The notes beneath the pieces are model-generated. The model saw only the letters and a program-made list of their open reading frames with translations. It did not search any database and was not told where the DNA came from. Of a stretch of DNA of 62,461 bases, positions 1 through 7,849 are shown in pieces (the stretch's first letter is position 1; each line of letters starts with the position of its first letter). Both the position numbers and the translations under genes were made by a program. Origin of the DNA: Bordetella hinzii LMG 13501 (GTDB taxonomy: Bacteria; Pseudomonadota; Gammaproteobacteria; Burkholderiales; Burkholderiaceae_B); contig NZ_LRUJ01000030.1 of the NCBI RefSeq assembly GCF_001548475.1, positions 1 to 62,461 on the forward strand, given 5' to 3'.

Positions 1-16
1 CGCACGCTGGCGCGTC

Positions 17-52
17 AAACAAAAGAAATCCCGGCCGCAGGCCGGGATTTCT
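17..52 (-). terminator. Intrinsic terminator of dps
   Basis: A 12-bp perfect stem (positions 25-36 with 40-51, loop GCA) is followed on the minus strand by TTTTGTTT. It lies about 20 bp past the dps stop codon and has the classic form of a rho-independent terminator. Confidence 0.85.
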
Positions 53-71
53 TGTGCAACGCCATGGACGT

Positions 72-572
72 TTATTGCAGCAGGCTGCGCAACATCCAGG
101 CGTTCTTCTCATGCACGTCCAGGCGCTGCGTGAGCAGATCGGCCGTGGGCTGGTCATTGGCGGCGTCGGCCTTCTCGAAAGCGGCGCGGGCGGTCTTGGC
201 CACGGCTTCGTTGCCCTTGACCAGCATGCGCACCATCTCAAGGGCTTCAGGCACGTCGCTCGGCTCTTCGATGGAGGTCAGCTTGCCGTATTCGCGATAC
301 GTGCCCGGGGCGTAGTGGCCCAGGGCGCGGATACGCTCGGCGATGCTGTCCAGCGCGCCCCACTCTTCCGTGTACTGGGTCATGAACATATTGTGCAGGG
401 TGTTGAACAACGGCCCGGTCACGTTCCAGTGGAAGTTGTGCGTCATCAGGTAGAGCGAGTACGAGTCGGCCAGCAGCTTGGACAGCTCGCCCGCCACGGC
501 CGCGCGGTCCTTGTCGGAGATACCGATGTTGATACGCGGTGCGGCGCTGCTGTTCTTGGTCGGTTTTGCCAT
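72..572 (-). CDS. dps: Dps family DNA-protecting ferritin-like protein
   Basis: A 166-residue Dps/starvation ferritin. These proteins form 12-subunit cages in the cytoplasm, oxidise Fe(II) with hydrogen peroxide and store the iron, protecting DNA. The family signature is present: HWNVTG at residues 48-53, H60 and the DSIAERI helix (D75, E79), which supply the intersubunit ferroxidase ligands. The start at 572 is chosen because AGGAG lies 5 nt upstream; a longer in-frame reading to 590 has no such site. The N-terminal tail is short and has three lysines. The gene is monocistronic, with its own terminator and a 62-bp gap to the upstream gene. Confidence 0.93.
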   Translation of the reverse strand: MAKPTKNSSAAPRINIGISDKDRAAVAGELSKLLADSYSLYLMTHNFHWNVTGPLFNTLHNMFMTQYTEEWGALDSIAERIRALGHYAPGTYREYGKLTSIEEPSDVPEALEMVRMLVKGNEAVAKTARAAFEKADAANDQPTADLLTQRLDVHEKNAWMLRSLLQ

Positions 573-634
573 GTAGTGCTCCTTGTCCAAAGGCGACGGA
601 AACAGCTTAAGAGAATACCACTACCGCTTCGCCT

Positions 635-1051
635 TCAGCAGCAGTCGCACAGCAGTTCGTCGTTGATGACGTTGCGCGGCCGCGCGCCCAGGCGCCCGAA
701 GCCGAAAGCGGCCATGACGTCGTGGCAAACCTCCATGGCCTGGCTGTCATCCTGCGCATCAGCCACATTGGGCCAGGTCACCAGGATGCGGCGCCGCCGC
801 ATCCCCGCCAGAAAGGCCTCCGGCACCTTGTGGCCCACCACGGTCACGGACTGCACGCCCGCCGGCACCCGCTCCGGCGACATGCCGGCCAGCGTGCAGG
901 ACCGGACGATCAAGGCCGCCGTGTCGGCGGGCAGGCCGTCTTCCGCCTGCCGGCACTCCAGGGCGAAGAAGTCGTCCAGCCGCTGCCGCGCTTTCGGCGC
1001 CAGCGGCAACAGGCTGACGCAGCGATGCCGCTGCAAGGCCAATCGCATCAT
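635..1051 (-). CDS. Uncharacterised 138-residue protein, last gene of the catabolic operon
   Basis: I do not recognise this family. The protein is soluble by appearance, with no signal peptide or membrane helix. It has an arginine-rich start, a central stretch that looks like alternating strand and helix, and a C-terminus ending in CDCC, so three of its last four residues are cysteine. Its ATG overlaps the stop of the GMC oxidoreductase gene by 4 nt (ATGA), which implies translational coupling and a role in the same pathway. The terminal cysteines could bind a metal, but that is inference. The tight coupling is the main support that it is real. Confidence 0.7.
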   Translation of the reverse strand: MMRLALQRHRCVSLLPLAPKARQRLDDFFALECRQAEDGLPADTAALIVRSCTLAGMSPERVPAGVQSVTVVGHKVPEAFLAGMRRRRILVTWPNVADAQDDSQAMEVCHDVMAAFGFGRLGARPRNVINDELLCDCC

Positions 1052-2661
1052 GCCCCCGCCTCCCGGATCCAATCGGCCGCCCGTTCGGCCAGCATCAGCA
1101 CCGGGGCGTTGATATTGCCGGAGGTGAGATCCGGCATGACCGAGGCGTCGACGACGCGCAGCCCGCGCAGCCCCAGGCAGCGCATGCGGCCGTCCACCAC
1201 CGCCAGGGGGTCGCTGTCGGCCCCCATGCGGCAAGTGCCACCCGGGTGATGCACCGTGATGGCGGTACGCCGTATGAAAGCATCCAGCGCCTCGCCATCC
1301 TCGACCGCCTGCCCGGGCAGGACCTCGGCGGCGACGTAGCCGCCCAGGGCGGGCTGGCGCAGCAGCTCGCGCGCGATGCGCACCGAATCCCTGACGCGCT
1401 CGCGGTCCCGCCCGCTGGCCAGGAAATTCTGCTCGATGCGCGGCGCGGCCAGCGGATCGGCGCCGGCCACCGTGATATGGCCCCGGCTATGCGGATGCAG
1501 CAGCACCGTGCGCACCGCGAAGCCGTCGTCAAAAGGCTTGCGCAGCGGCTTGAACCAGGGATGGGCATTGAACGGCGCGGCCGTCAGCAGGAACTGCAGG
1601 TCGGGTGTCTCGGCGCCCTCGGGCTGGACGAAGCCCACCACCCCGCCCGGCACGTCGCCGGCGAAACCCTCGCCCCCCAGATAGGCTCGCGCCATGGACA
1701 GGCCGATGCGGTCGGCGCGCAGTCCGCGCACAAAGGGCCCGGGTTCGCGCCGCTTGGCGGTGACAATGACGGAAATATGATCCTGCAGGTTCGCGCCCAC
1801 GCCGGGGCGGTCCTGGCGCACGCGGATGCCGGCTGCCTTGAGCACACCGGCCGGCCCGATGCCGGAATGCATGAGGATGGCCGGCGTATTGATCGCGCCC
1901 GCCGACAGGATCACTTCAGCGCCGGCGCGCGCCACGTGTTCGCGCCCATTACGGACATAGCGCAGGCCCACCACCCGGTCGCCCTCGAATTCCAGGCCCA
2001 GGACGTGGGCGCCGGTCTGGACCGTCAGGTTGGGGCGCGCCAGCGCGGGCCGCAGATAGGCCGTGGCGGCGCTGCATCGCCGCCCCTGGCGTATCGACAT
2101 CTGCAGCCGCGAAAAACCGCCCGCGGGTTGGGCGTTGTAATCCTCCAGCCACCTGTGTCCCGCCTGCCGGCTTGCCTGGGCGAAGGCATCGAGCAGCGGG
2201 TCCTGGTAACGGCAGCGCTGCACGCGCAAAGGACCGCCGCCGCCGCGGGCCGAGCTGTCGCCCTCCTCCCAGTCCTCGAGCCGCCGGAAATACGGCAATA
2301 CCTGGTCGAAGGTCCATTCAGGCAGGGCGTAGTCGCGCGCCCAGCGGGCGAAATCGCCGGGGTGGCCGCGCACGAAGGCCATGGCGTTGGTGGAAGAACT
2401 GCCTCCGACCACCTTGCCCCGGGCACACTCGATCGCGCGTCCGTCGGCATGCGCCGCCGGCTCGGCATCGTAGCCCCAGTCATGCAGGCGTTTCTGCAGG
2501 ATCTTGCCCCAGCCCAACGGGATATGGATCAGGGGATCCCGGTCCCAGGGGCCGGCCTCCAGCACCAGTACCCGCGCCTGGCCGTCCGCGCTCAGGCGGT
2601 TGGCCAGCACGCAGCCGGCCGAGCCGGCGCCGACGATGATGTAGTCGTAGGCCATCTTCAT
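1048..2661 (-). CDS. GMC family FAD-dependent oxidoreductase (choline dehydrogenase-like)
   Basis: A 537-residue glucose-methanol-choline oxidoreductase, which oxidises an alcohol to an aldehyde with FAD. The N-terminal Rossmann motif YDYIIVGAGSAG binds the ADP part of FAD. The motif near residue 90 (GKVVGGSSSTNAM) is the GMC signature 1, and VHHPGGTCRMG near residue 465 carries the catalytic histidine. The C-terminal VDASVMP and SGNIN segments are also typical. The start at 2661 overlaps the aldehyde dehydrogenase stop by 4 nt. That neighbour suggests an alcohol-aldehyde-acid sequence. Choline is the textbook pair for such enzymes, but a betaine role is not supported by the other operon genes. 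Confidence 0.88.
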   Translation of the reverse strand: MKMAYDYIIVGAGSAGCVLANRLSADGQARVLVLEAGPWDRDPLIHIPLGWGKILQKRLHDWGYDAEPAAHADGRAIECARGKVVGGSSSTNAMAFVRGHPGDFARWARDYALPEWTFDQVLPYFRRLEDWEEGDSSARGGGGPLRVQRCRYQDPLLDAFAQASRQAGHRWLEDYNAQPAGGFSRLQMSIRQGRRCSAATAYLRPALARPNLTVQTGAHVLGLEFEGDRVVGLRYVRNGREHVARAGAEVILSAGAINTPAILMHSGIGPAGVLKAAGIRVRQDRPGVGANLQDHISVIVTAKRREPGPFVRGLRADRIGLSMARAYLGGEGFAGDVPGGVVGFVQPEGAETPDLQFLLTAAPFNAHPWFKPLRKPFDDGFAVRTVLLHPHSRGHITVAGADPLAAPRIEQNFLASGRDRERVRDSVRIARELLRQPALGGYVAAEVLPGQAVEDGEALDAFIRRTAITVHHPGGTCRMGADSDPLAVVDGRMRCLGLRGLRVVDASVMPDLTSGNINAPVLMLAERAADWIREAGA

Positions 2662-4148
2662 GAGCGTCCCACCTGGCGCAGGCTGACATGCACGTTTTTT
2701 TCGCGTGTGAAGGACAACATCTCGCCAAAGCATTCATCGCGTCCGATGCCAGACTGCTTGACACCGCCATAGGGCGCGCCCAGGAAGTGCTTGCCGACCT
2801 CGTTGATCCACACAAAACCGGCGTCTATCTCACGCGCCAGCCGGTGCGCGCGCGCCAGGTCCGTGGTCCAGATGGCCGCCGTGAGGCCCACATCCAGGCG
2901 ATGGATATCGGCCAGCAAGGCCGCCTCATCGTCCCAGGGCAGGATGGCCAGCACCGGCCCGAACAGCTCCTCGCAGGCCAAGGCCGAGTCGGCCGCCACA
3001 TCGGCGAAGACCGTGGGTTCGAGGTAGTGGCCGCCGGGCGGCACGCCGGCCCGCGGGATGCCGCCGCCGCACAGCAGGCGCGCGCCCGCATCGCGCGCCC
3101 GGTCGATGGCGTTCTTGACGCGGTCGCGGTGTTCGGCGCTGATCATGGCGCCCATGGTGGTGGCCGCCGCCGTCGGATCGCCGGGCACATAGGCCGCGCA
3201 GGCCTGCGCCACCCGCTCGCAGACCTCGTCATAGATGTCGCGGTGCACGAAGGCCCGGCTGGTCGAACCGCAGGACTGGCCGCACCAGGTGAAATTCATG
3301 CCGTCGACGATGGCGCGCGCCACGAGCGCCGGATCCACATCCGGGCAGGCCACGAAGGGATTCTTGCCTCCCAGCTCAAGCGCCACCGGCTTGAGCCGTC
3401 CCGCCGCCGCCTCCATGACCTTGCGGCCGGTGGCGATGCTGCCCACGAGGCCGACCATATCGACATCGGGGCTCGCGGCCAGTGCGGCGCCGGCCTCGCC
3501 GCCGCCCGGGATGATGGACAGCACGCCCGGGGGCAAGAGATCGCCGATGAGTTCGGCGCAGCGCAGGGCCGACAGCGGGGCCTGCACGGGCGGCTTGATG
3601 ATGACGGCATTGCCGGCGGCCAGCGGCGCGGCCAGCTTGCCCATGGCAAAGAGCAGCGGATGATTGAAGGCCACGATACGCGCCACCACGCCCACCGGCT
3701 CGCGCTCGGTGTAATTGAGCGCTTCATGGCCCATGGGAATGGTGTCGCCCTTCAACTCGGTGACCAGCCCGGCGAAGAAGTCCATCAAGGCGGCGGCCAC
3801 CATCACGTCCGAGCCCATTTCGCTGACCGGATTGCCGCAGTCCAGCGCATCCAGCAGCGCCAGCTGGGCGGCATTCTCGCGCAGGCGCTGCCCGATCTTG
3901 CGCAGGACCGCGGCGCGGGCCAGCGGCGCGGTGCGGCGCCATGTCCGGGCGCCGGCGCGCGCCGCCCGCGCTGCCCGCGCCACATCCTCGGCCGTGGCGT
4001 CGGCCACCCGCGCCAGGACTTCGCCCGTGCCGGGCGCCTCGACCTCCAGCCAGCGGTCGGCCACGGAGCGATGCCACTGGCCGCCGTAGAACAGGCCGGT
4101 CTGGCCCGGCAGGATCACCGGCCCCGAAGCCGTATCATGCGTATGCAT
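2658..4148 (-). CDS. NAD(P)-dependent aldehyde dehydrogenase
   Basis: A 496-residue ALDH-superfamily enzyme oxidising an aldehyde to a carboxylate in the cytoplasm. Visible motifs are FNHPLLFAMGKLAAPLAAGNAVIIKP (oxyanion asparagine N162 and cofactor-binding lysine K185), the general-base glutamate E258 in LELGGKNP, and the nucleophile C293 in GQSCGS. The resemblance is to betaine-aldehyde/2-hydroxymuconic semialdehyde-type members, which does not fix the substrate. It starts 10 bp after the ABC substrate-binding gene and its stop overlaps the GMC gene start, so the two oxidoreductases are very likely consecutive steps. Confidence 0.9.
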   Translation of the reverse strand: MHTHDTASGPVILPGQTGLFYGGQWHRSVADRWLEVEAPGTGEVLARVADATAEDVARAARAARAGARTWRRTAPLARAAVLRKIGQRLRENAAQLALLDALDCGNPVSEMGSDVMVAAALMDFFAGLVTELKGDTIPMGHEALNYTEREPVGVVARIVAFNHPLLFAMGKLAAPLAAGNAVIIKPPVQAPLSALRCAELIGDLLPPGVLSIIPGGGEAGAALAASPDVDMVGLVGSIATGRKVMEAAAGRLKPVALELGGKNPFVACPDVDPALVARAIVDGMNFTWCGQSCGSTSRAFVHRDIYDEVCERVAQACAAYVPGDPTAAATTMGAMISAEHRDRVKNAIDRARDAGARLLCGGGIPRAGVPPGGHYLEPTVFADVAADSALACEELFGPVLAILPWDDEAALLADIHRLDVGLTAAIWTTDLARAHRLAREIDAGFVWINEVGKHFLGAPYGGVKQSGIGRDECFGEMLSFTREKNVHVSLRQVGRS

Positions 4149-4158
4149 CCCCTACCCC

Positions 4159-5172
4159 TTAACGCTTGAGCGGCTGAGCCTGTTCAAGAAACTTCATGTC
4201 GAAACCCTTGCTGTCGTCGAACGTGGGCGCCAGCGCTCCCTGCTCCTTGTACAGCGCCGCGGTCGATTTCCACAGGCCGGCGTCGATCCAGCCCAGTCCG
4301 TGCGCCTTGGTGTGCTCGCTGAAGAAGGTGAAGTCCAGGTCGGCCTGCAGCTGGGCGACCAACATGGCCTTCTTGTCCTTGTATTCGGGATTGTTCTTGA
4401 TCAGCACGTCGGCGGCCGCCTCCGGGTTGGCGATGACGTCCGCGAACGCCTTCATATAGGCCGTCACGAAGCGGCGCACCAGGTCGGGCCGCTCGGCGAT
4501 GGTCTTGTCTGAGGTGAACATGCCCGACCCATAGCTCTGGATGCCCAGGTCCGCGCCGTGCAGCACCGACAGCGAACCCGGGCCGCCCGCTTTGTGCTCC
4601 AGCTCGGGCACCTCGGCATCGATGTAGCCAGGCACCGCATTGACACGGTTGAGCAGGAGGAAATTCTCGTAGGGCGGCGAGACCGTGGACTGCTTGATGT
4701 CGCTCAGCGACAAGCCGTTCTTGGCCAGCGCGGCCTTCAGGAAGATATAGGTCGAGCCCGCGGGGTGCACCCCGATATTGGCGCCCTTGAGCTGCTGGGC
4801 ATTTGTCAGGTCGAAATGCTTCTTGACCGAAATGATGGCCAGGGGCGTCTTCTGGTTCACCGCCACCAGCGCCGTGTTGGCCACGCCTTGCGTGCGCCCC
4901 ACCATCAGCGTGGGCAGGTCCGAAAACCCGAAGTCCGCATTGCCATTGGCGACCAGGCGCAGCGCATCGGTCGACCCCGTGCCCTTGCGTATCGCCTGCA
5001 CCGTGATGCCCTGCTGGTCGAAATACCCCTTGTCCTTGGCGACGAAGAAAGGCGCGTGGTTGCCGCGCACCACCCAGTCCAGTTGCACCGACACGGTGTC
5101 CTTGGCCTGGGCCGCGCCCGCGGCCAGCGCCAGGACGCCAGCCAGAATGCCCGATTTCCAACGTTTCATCAT
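4159..5172 (-). CDS. ABC transporter periplasmic substrate-binding protein, NMT1/THI5-like
   Basis: A 337-residue secreted binding protein that delivers substrate to the permease encoded just upstream. Residues 1-22 form a signal peptide (basic start, leucine/alanine core, AQAKD cleavage region). The mature start (TVSVQLDWVVRGNHAPFFVAKDKGYF) is the hallmark of the NMT1/SsuA fold, whose members bind pyrimidines, sulfonates, taurine, nitrate or aromatic acids. The start at 5172 follows a purine-rich AAGGGG element. It belongs to the importer with the next two genes. The ligand is probably the compound broken down by the operon. Confidence 0.88.
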   Translation of the reverse strand: MMKRWKSGILAGVLALAAGAAQAKDTVSVQLDWVVRGNHAPFFVAKDKGYFDQQGITVQAIRKGTGSTDALRLVANGNADFGFSDLPTLMVGRTQGVANTALVAVNQKTPLAIISVKKHFDLTNAQQLKGANIGVHPAGSTYIFLKAALAKNGLSLSDIKQSTVSPPYENFLLLNRVNAVPGYIDAEVPELEHKAGGPGSLSVLHGADLGIQSYGSGMFTSDKTIAERPDLVRRFVTAYMKAFADVIANPEAAADVLIKNNPEYKDKKAMLVAQLQADLDFTFFSEHTKAHGLGWIDAGLWKSTAALYKEQGALAPTFDDSKGFDMKFLEQAQPLKR

Positions 5173-5198
5173 GGTTTTCCCCTTGTTGATATCCAGGA

Positions 5199-6014
5199 TC
5201 AGTGCGCCGCCCAGCCGAGAAAGCGCATTTCCAGCAATTCGATGATGTAGTAGAAGACAACCCCCAGCACCGAGACCTGCACCAGCGCGGCAAACACCAG
5301 CGCGGTATCCATCTGGCTGGAGGCGAACTGGATCATGTAGCCCAGCCCGGCCGACGCGCCGACAAATTCGCCCACGATCGCGCCGATCACGCTCAGCGTG
5401 ATGGCGACTTTCATGCCCGCCATGAGCGCCGGCAGCGACGCCGGCAGCTTCACGCGCGCCAGCACCTGGTTGGGCGTGGCGCCGATGGACTGCAGCAGCG
5501 ACACCAGGTTGGCGTCGGCCGACCGCAGGCCCACCAGCATGTTCAGGGTCACCGGGAAGAACGCCATGATGACGATCAGGGCGACCTTGGGCAGCAGGTC
5601 GTAGCCAAACCACAAGATAAGCAGCGGCGCCAACGCGATCTTGGGCACATTCTGGAACAGCACGATGAGCGGATAGCTCGCGCGCCCGAACCAGGCGAAG
5701 CGGTCCACCAGCAGCGCCACCACGATGCCTACGATGCAGGAGTACAGGAAGCCGTAGAGGATTTCCGCCCCCGTCACCAACGAGGCGTGCATGAGCTCGC
5801 CCTGGCGCTCCAGCAGCACCGCGAGGATGCTAGACGGCGCGGGCACGACAAAAGCCGAGACCTCCAACGCCCTGACACAGCCCTCCCAGATCGCCAGGAT
5901 GATGAGGACCAGCACGATGCTGGGCGTGGCGGCCCGCAAGGCCTGGGCCAGCCGGCCCGGCGCCGCGGGTGCGGCGGTCAGCTTCTCTTTCATGGTTGTG
6001 CTCGTGCTCATCAT
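5199..6014 (-). CDS. ABC transporter permease, SsuC/TauC type
   Basis: A 271-residue inner-membrane permease with about six membrane segments. The first is at residues 32-48, after a basic N-terminus. The coupling EAA-like loop near residues 175-195 (LLQSIGATPNQVLARVKLPASLP) contacts the ATPase. It is the BPD_transp_1 type that forms homodimers in nitrate/sulfonate/taurine-class importers. Its start overlaps the ATPase stop by 4 nt. Two ATG codons are adjacent (6014 and 6011), and either could be used. Confidence 0.9.
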   Translation of the reverse strand: MMSTSTTMKEKLTAAPAAPGRLAQALRAATPSIVLVLIILAIWEGCVRALEVSAFVVPAPSSILAVLLERQGELMHASLVTGAEILYGFLYSCIVGIVVALLVDRFAWFGRASYPLIVLFQNVPKIALAPLLILWFGYDLLPKVALIVIMAFFPVTLNMLVGLRSADANLVSLLQSIGATPNQVLARVKLPASLPALMAGMKVAITLSVIGAIVGEFVGASAGLGYMIQFASSQMDTALVFAALVQVSVLGVVFYYIIELLEMRFLGWAAH

Positions 6015-6829
6015 GCATTGCCCTGTGCGTGTCCGGCTTTCAGCAGCTGACGCAGCTCAAAAGACTTCTGATGAAAGACCGGGCTGGAGAAGGTGCTCTC
6101 GTCCTTGGGTCCGGGCAGGCCGATATCCAGCTTTTCGACGATGCGGGCCGGATTGGTCGCCATGACATAGACACTGTCCGAGAGATAGACCGCCTCGTCG
6201 ATGGAGTGCGTGACAAAGACGATGGTCTTGCCCGTGCGCCGCCAGATATCGAGCAGGAAATCGCTCATGGTTTCGCGCGTAATGGCGTCCAGGGCGCCGA
6301 AGGGTTCGTCCATCATCAGCACCTCGGGGTCCAGCGCCAGCGCCCGCGCGATGGACACGCGCTGCCGCATGCCGCCGGAGAGCTGCTTGGGATAGCGGTC
6401 GGCGGCATATTCCAGCCCCACGAGCCTGAGCATCTCGCGCCCCCGCTGGCGCAGCTCGTCCTTGGGACGCGATTGCACCAGCTCCATCAGCGAGCACACA
6501 TTCTCCAGCGCCGTTTTCCAGGGCATGAGGGCCGCTTCCTGGAACACCATGCCCACGCGCCGCTGGCGCACCGCCTCGGCCGGCTTGACGCCGGCCACCG
6601 AGACCTCCCCGCCCGTGGGCGGCACCAGGCCGGCAAAGACTTTGAGCAAGGTGCTCTTGCCGCAGCCCGACGGCCCGATGATGGAGGTGAACGAGCCCTT
6701 GGCGATCTCGACGTCGATGCCTTGCAGAACGCGCACGCGCCCGGCCCGGGTGTCGAAATCGACAGTCAGCCCCTGGGCCCGTATCTGCGCGCCGGAGGGC
6801 GGCGCGCCGGGATTCGCAAGCCTCGCCAT
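6011..6829 (-). CDS. ABC transporter ATP-binding protein, SsuB/TauB type
   Basis: A 272-residue cytoplasmic ATPase that powers the importer. Walker A is GPSGCGKST, the Q-loop follows in VFQEAALMPW, the signature is LSGGMRQR, Walker B is VLMMDEPFGALD and the switch histidine is in VTHSIDEA. The MPW after the Q-loop and the overall length match nitrate/sulfonate/taurine family ATPases. It begins 4 bp after the GST gene and overlaps the permease start, so these genes are one transcript. Confidence 0.92.
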   Translation of the reverse strand: MARLANPGAPPSGAQIRAQGLTVDFDTRAGRVRVLQGIDVEIAKGSFTSIIGPSGCGKSTLLKVFAGLVPPTGGEVSVAGVKPAEAVRQRRVGMVFQEAALMPWKTALENVCSLMELVQSRPKDELRQRGREMLRLVGLEYAADRYPKQLSGGMRQRVSIARALALDPEVLMMDEPFGALDAITRETMSDFLLDIWRRTGKTIVFVTHSIDEAVYLSDSVYVMATNPARIVEKLDIGLPGPKDESTFSSPVFHQKSFELRQLLKAGHAQGNA

Positions 6830-6833
6830 GGCC

Positions 6834-7436
6834 TCAACCCGCGGCCACGGCCGTGGCGAAGGCCGGCTTCTGTTCGATGCGGGCCATCCATTGGCGCAGA
6901 TGCGGCAACTCCGGCTTTTGATGCGGGAACTTCAGGCAGCGGCGCACCAGCGGGGCCAGGCAGATATCGGCCAGCGAGAACGCCTCGCCGGCCACCCAGG
7001 TCTTGCCAGCCAGATGCTCATCGAGCAGGGACAGTTCGGCCGTCAGGAGTTTGGTGGCCGCTTCGGTCTGTCCTTCGGGCGGCAACTTGGCCTCCTTGAA
7101 GCCGGCCAGATAGGCGACGTTCAGCGACGCCAGCGTCCAGTCCATCCAGCGTTCGACCTGGCTGCGCGCGGCCGGATCGCGCGGATAGAGCGCCACGGCG
7201 TCCTGGACATTGGCGATATAGCGCAGGATGGTGTGCGACTCCCAGACATGAAGGTCGCCGTCGCGCAGGGTGGGCACCTTCTGGGTGGGATTCAAGGCCT
7301 TGTACTCGGCCGTCAGCGTGGTGCCCTCGAAAGTCTTTCCGTAATCGTGGCGCTTGTAGGGCACCCCCAGCTCTTCCAGCAGAAACAGCACTTTCTGCAC
7401 ATTGCCCGAGGTGGCGCGTCCCAGAACTTCCAGCAT
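6834..7436 (-). CDS. Glutathione S-transferase family protein
   Basis: A 200-residue GST with an N-terminal thioredoxin-like domain (about 1-80) and an all-helical C-terminal domain. NPTQKVPTLRDG carries the cis-proline that grips glutathione, and WESHTILRYIA is the following conserved helix with the gamma-glutamyl-binding ES pair. The ATG at 7436 is preferred over a TTG two codons upstream because GGGAG sits 7 nt before it. In gentisate-type pathways a GST-fold enzyme isomerises maleylpyruvate; this one is not clearly of the zeta class, so an isomerase role is only a possibility. Detoxification of an electrophilic intermediate is equally possible. Confidence 0.88.
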   Translation of the reverse strand: MLEVLGRATSGNVQKVLFLLEELGVPYKRHDYGKTFEGTTLTAEYKALNPTQKVPTLRDGDLHVWESHTILRYIANVQDAVALYPRDPAARSQVERWMDWTLASLNVAYLAGFKEAKLPPEGQTEAATKLLTAELSLLDEHLAGKTWVAGEAFSLADICLAPLVRRCLKFPHQKPELPHLRQWMARIEQKPAFATAVAAG

Positions 7437-7469
7437 GATCAAACTCCCTTGTAATGTCGTTGTGGCCGC

Positions 7470-7847
7470 TCACTGCGGCTTATAGGCAATGCACTCGATC
7501 TCGACCTTGGTGTCGATGACCGCGCGCGCTTCCACCGTGGTGCGCGCCAGCATGCCGTCCGGAAAGAACTCTTTGAACACCCCGTTGTAGCGGCCGAAAT
7601 CGCGCGCGTCCTCCAGGTAGGTGGTCACCTTGACCACATCGGCCAGGTCGCAGCCCGCCGCCTGCAGGGCGCGCCGCATGGCCTCGATGGTGGCCCGCGT
7701 AAGCTGCTCGATGGTGCCCTCGAGCATGACCCCGTTCTCGTCCTTGGCCACCTGGCCCGAGACAAACACGAAATCGCCGGCGCGCACGGCCGGATGGAAA
7801 GGCAGGTTGGGATTCTTTTTGCCGAAGGCTTGCTGTAGATAGGGCAT
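7470..7847 (-). CDS. RidA/YjgF family protein (possible imine or aminomuconate deaminase)
   Basis: A 125-residue RidA-fold protein, the usual length for the family, which forms trimers with active sites between subunits. Conserved features are FVSGQVAKDENG, AAGCDLADVVKVTTYL and ARTTVEARAVIDTKVEIECIAY; the last holds the arginine that binds a carboxylate in active members. RidA enzymes hydrolyse enamine/imine intermediates, and 2-aminomuconate deaminases belong to this family. It is separated from the LVIVD gene by 2 bp. The second RidA in the window, at 16.7 kb, looks like the housekeeping copy, so this one is probably pathway-specific. Confidence 0.9.
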   Translation of the reverse strand: MPYLQQAFGKKNPNLPFHPAVRAGDFVFVSGQVAKDENGVMLEGTIEQLTRATIEAMRRALQAAGCDLADVVKVTTYLEDARDFGRYNGVFKEFFPDGMLARTTVEARAVIDTKVEIECIAYKPQ

Positions 7848-7849
7848 AT

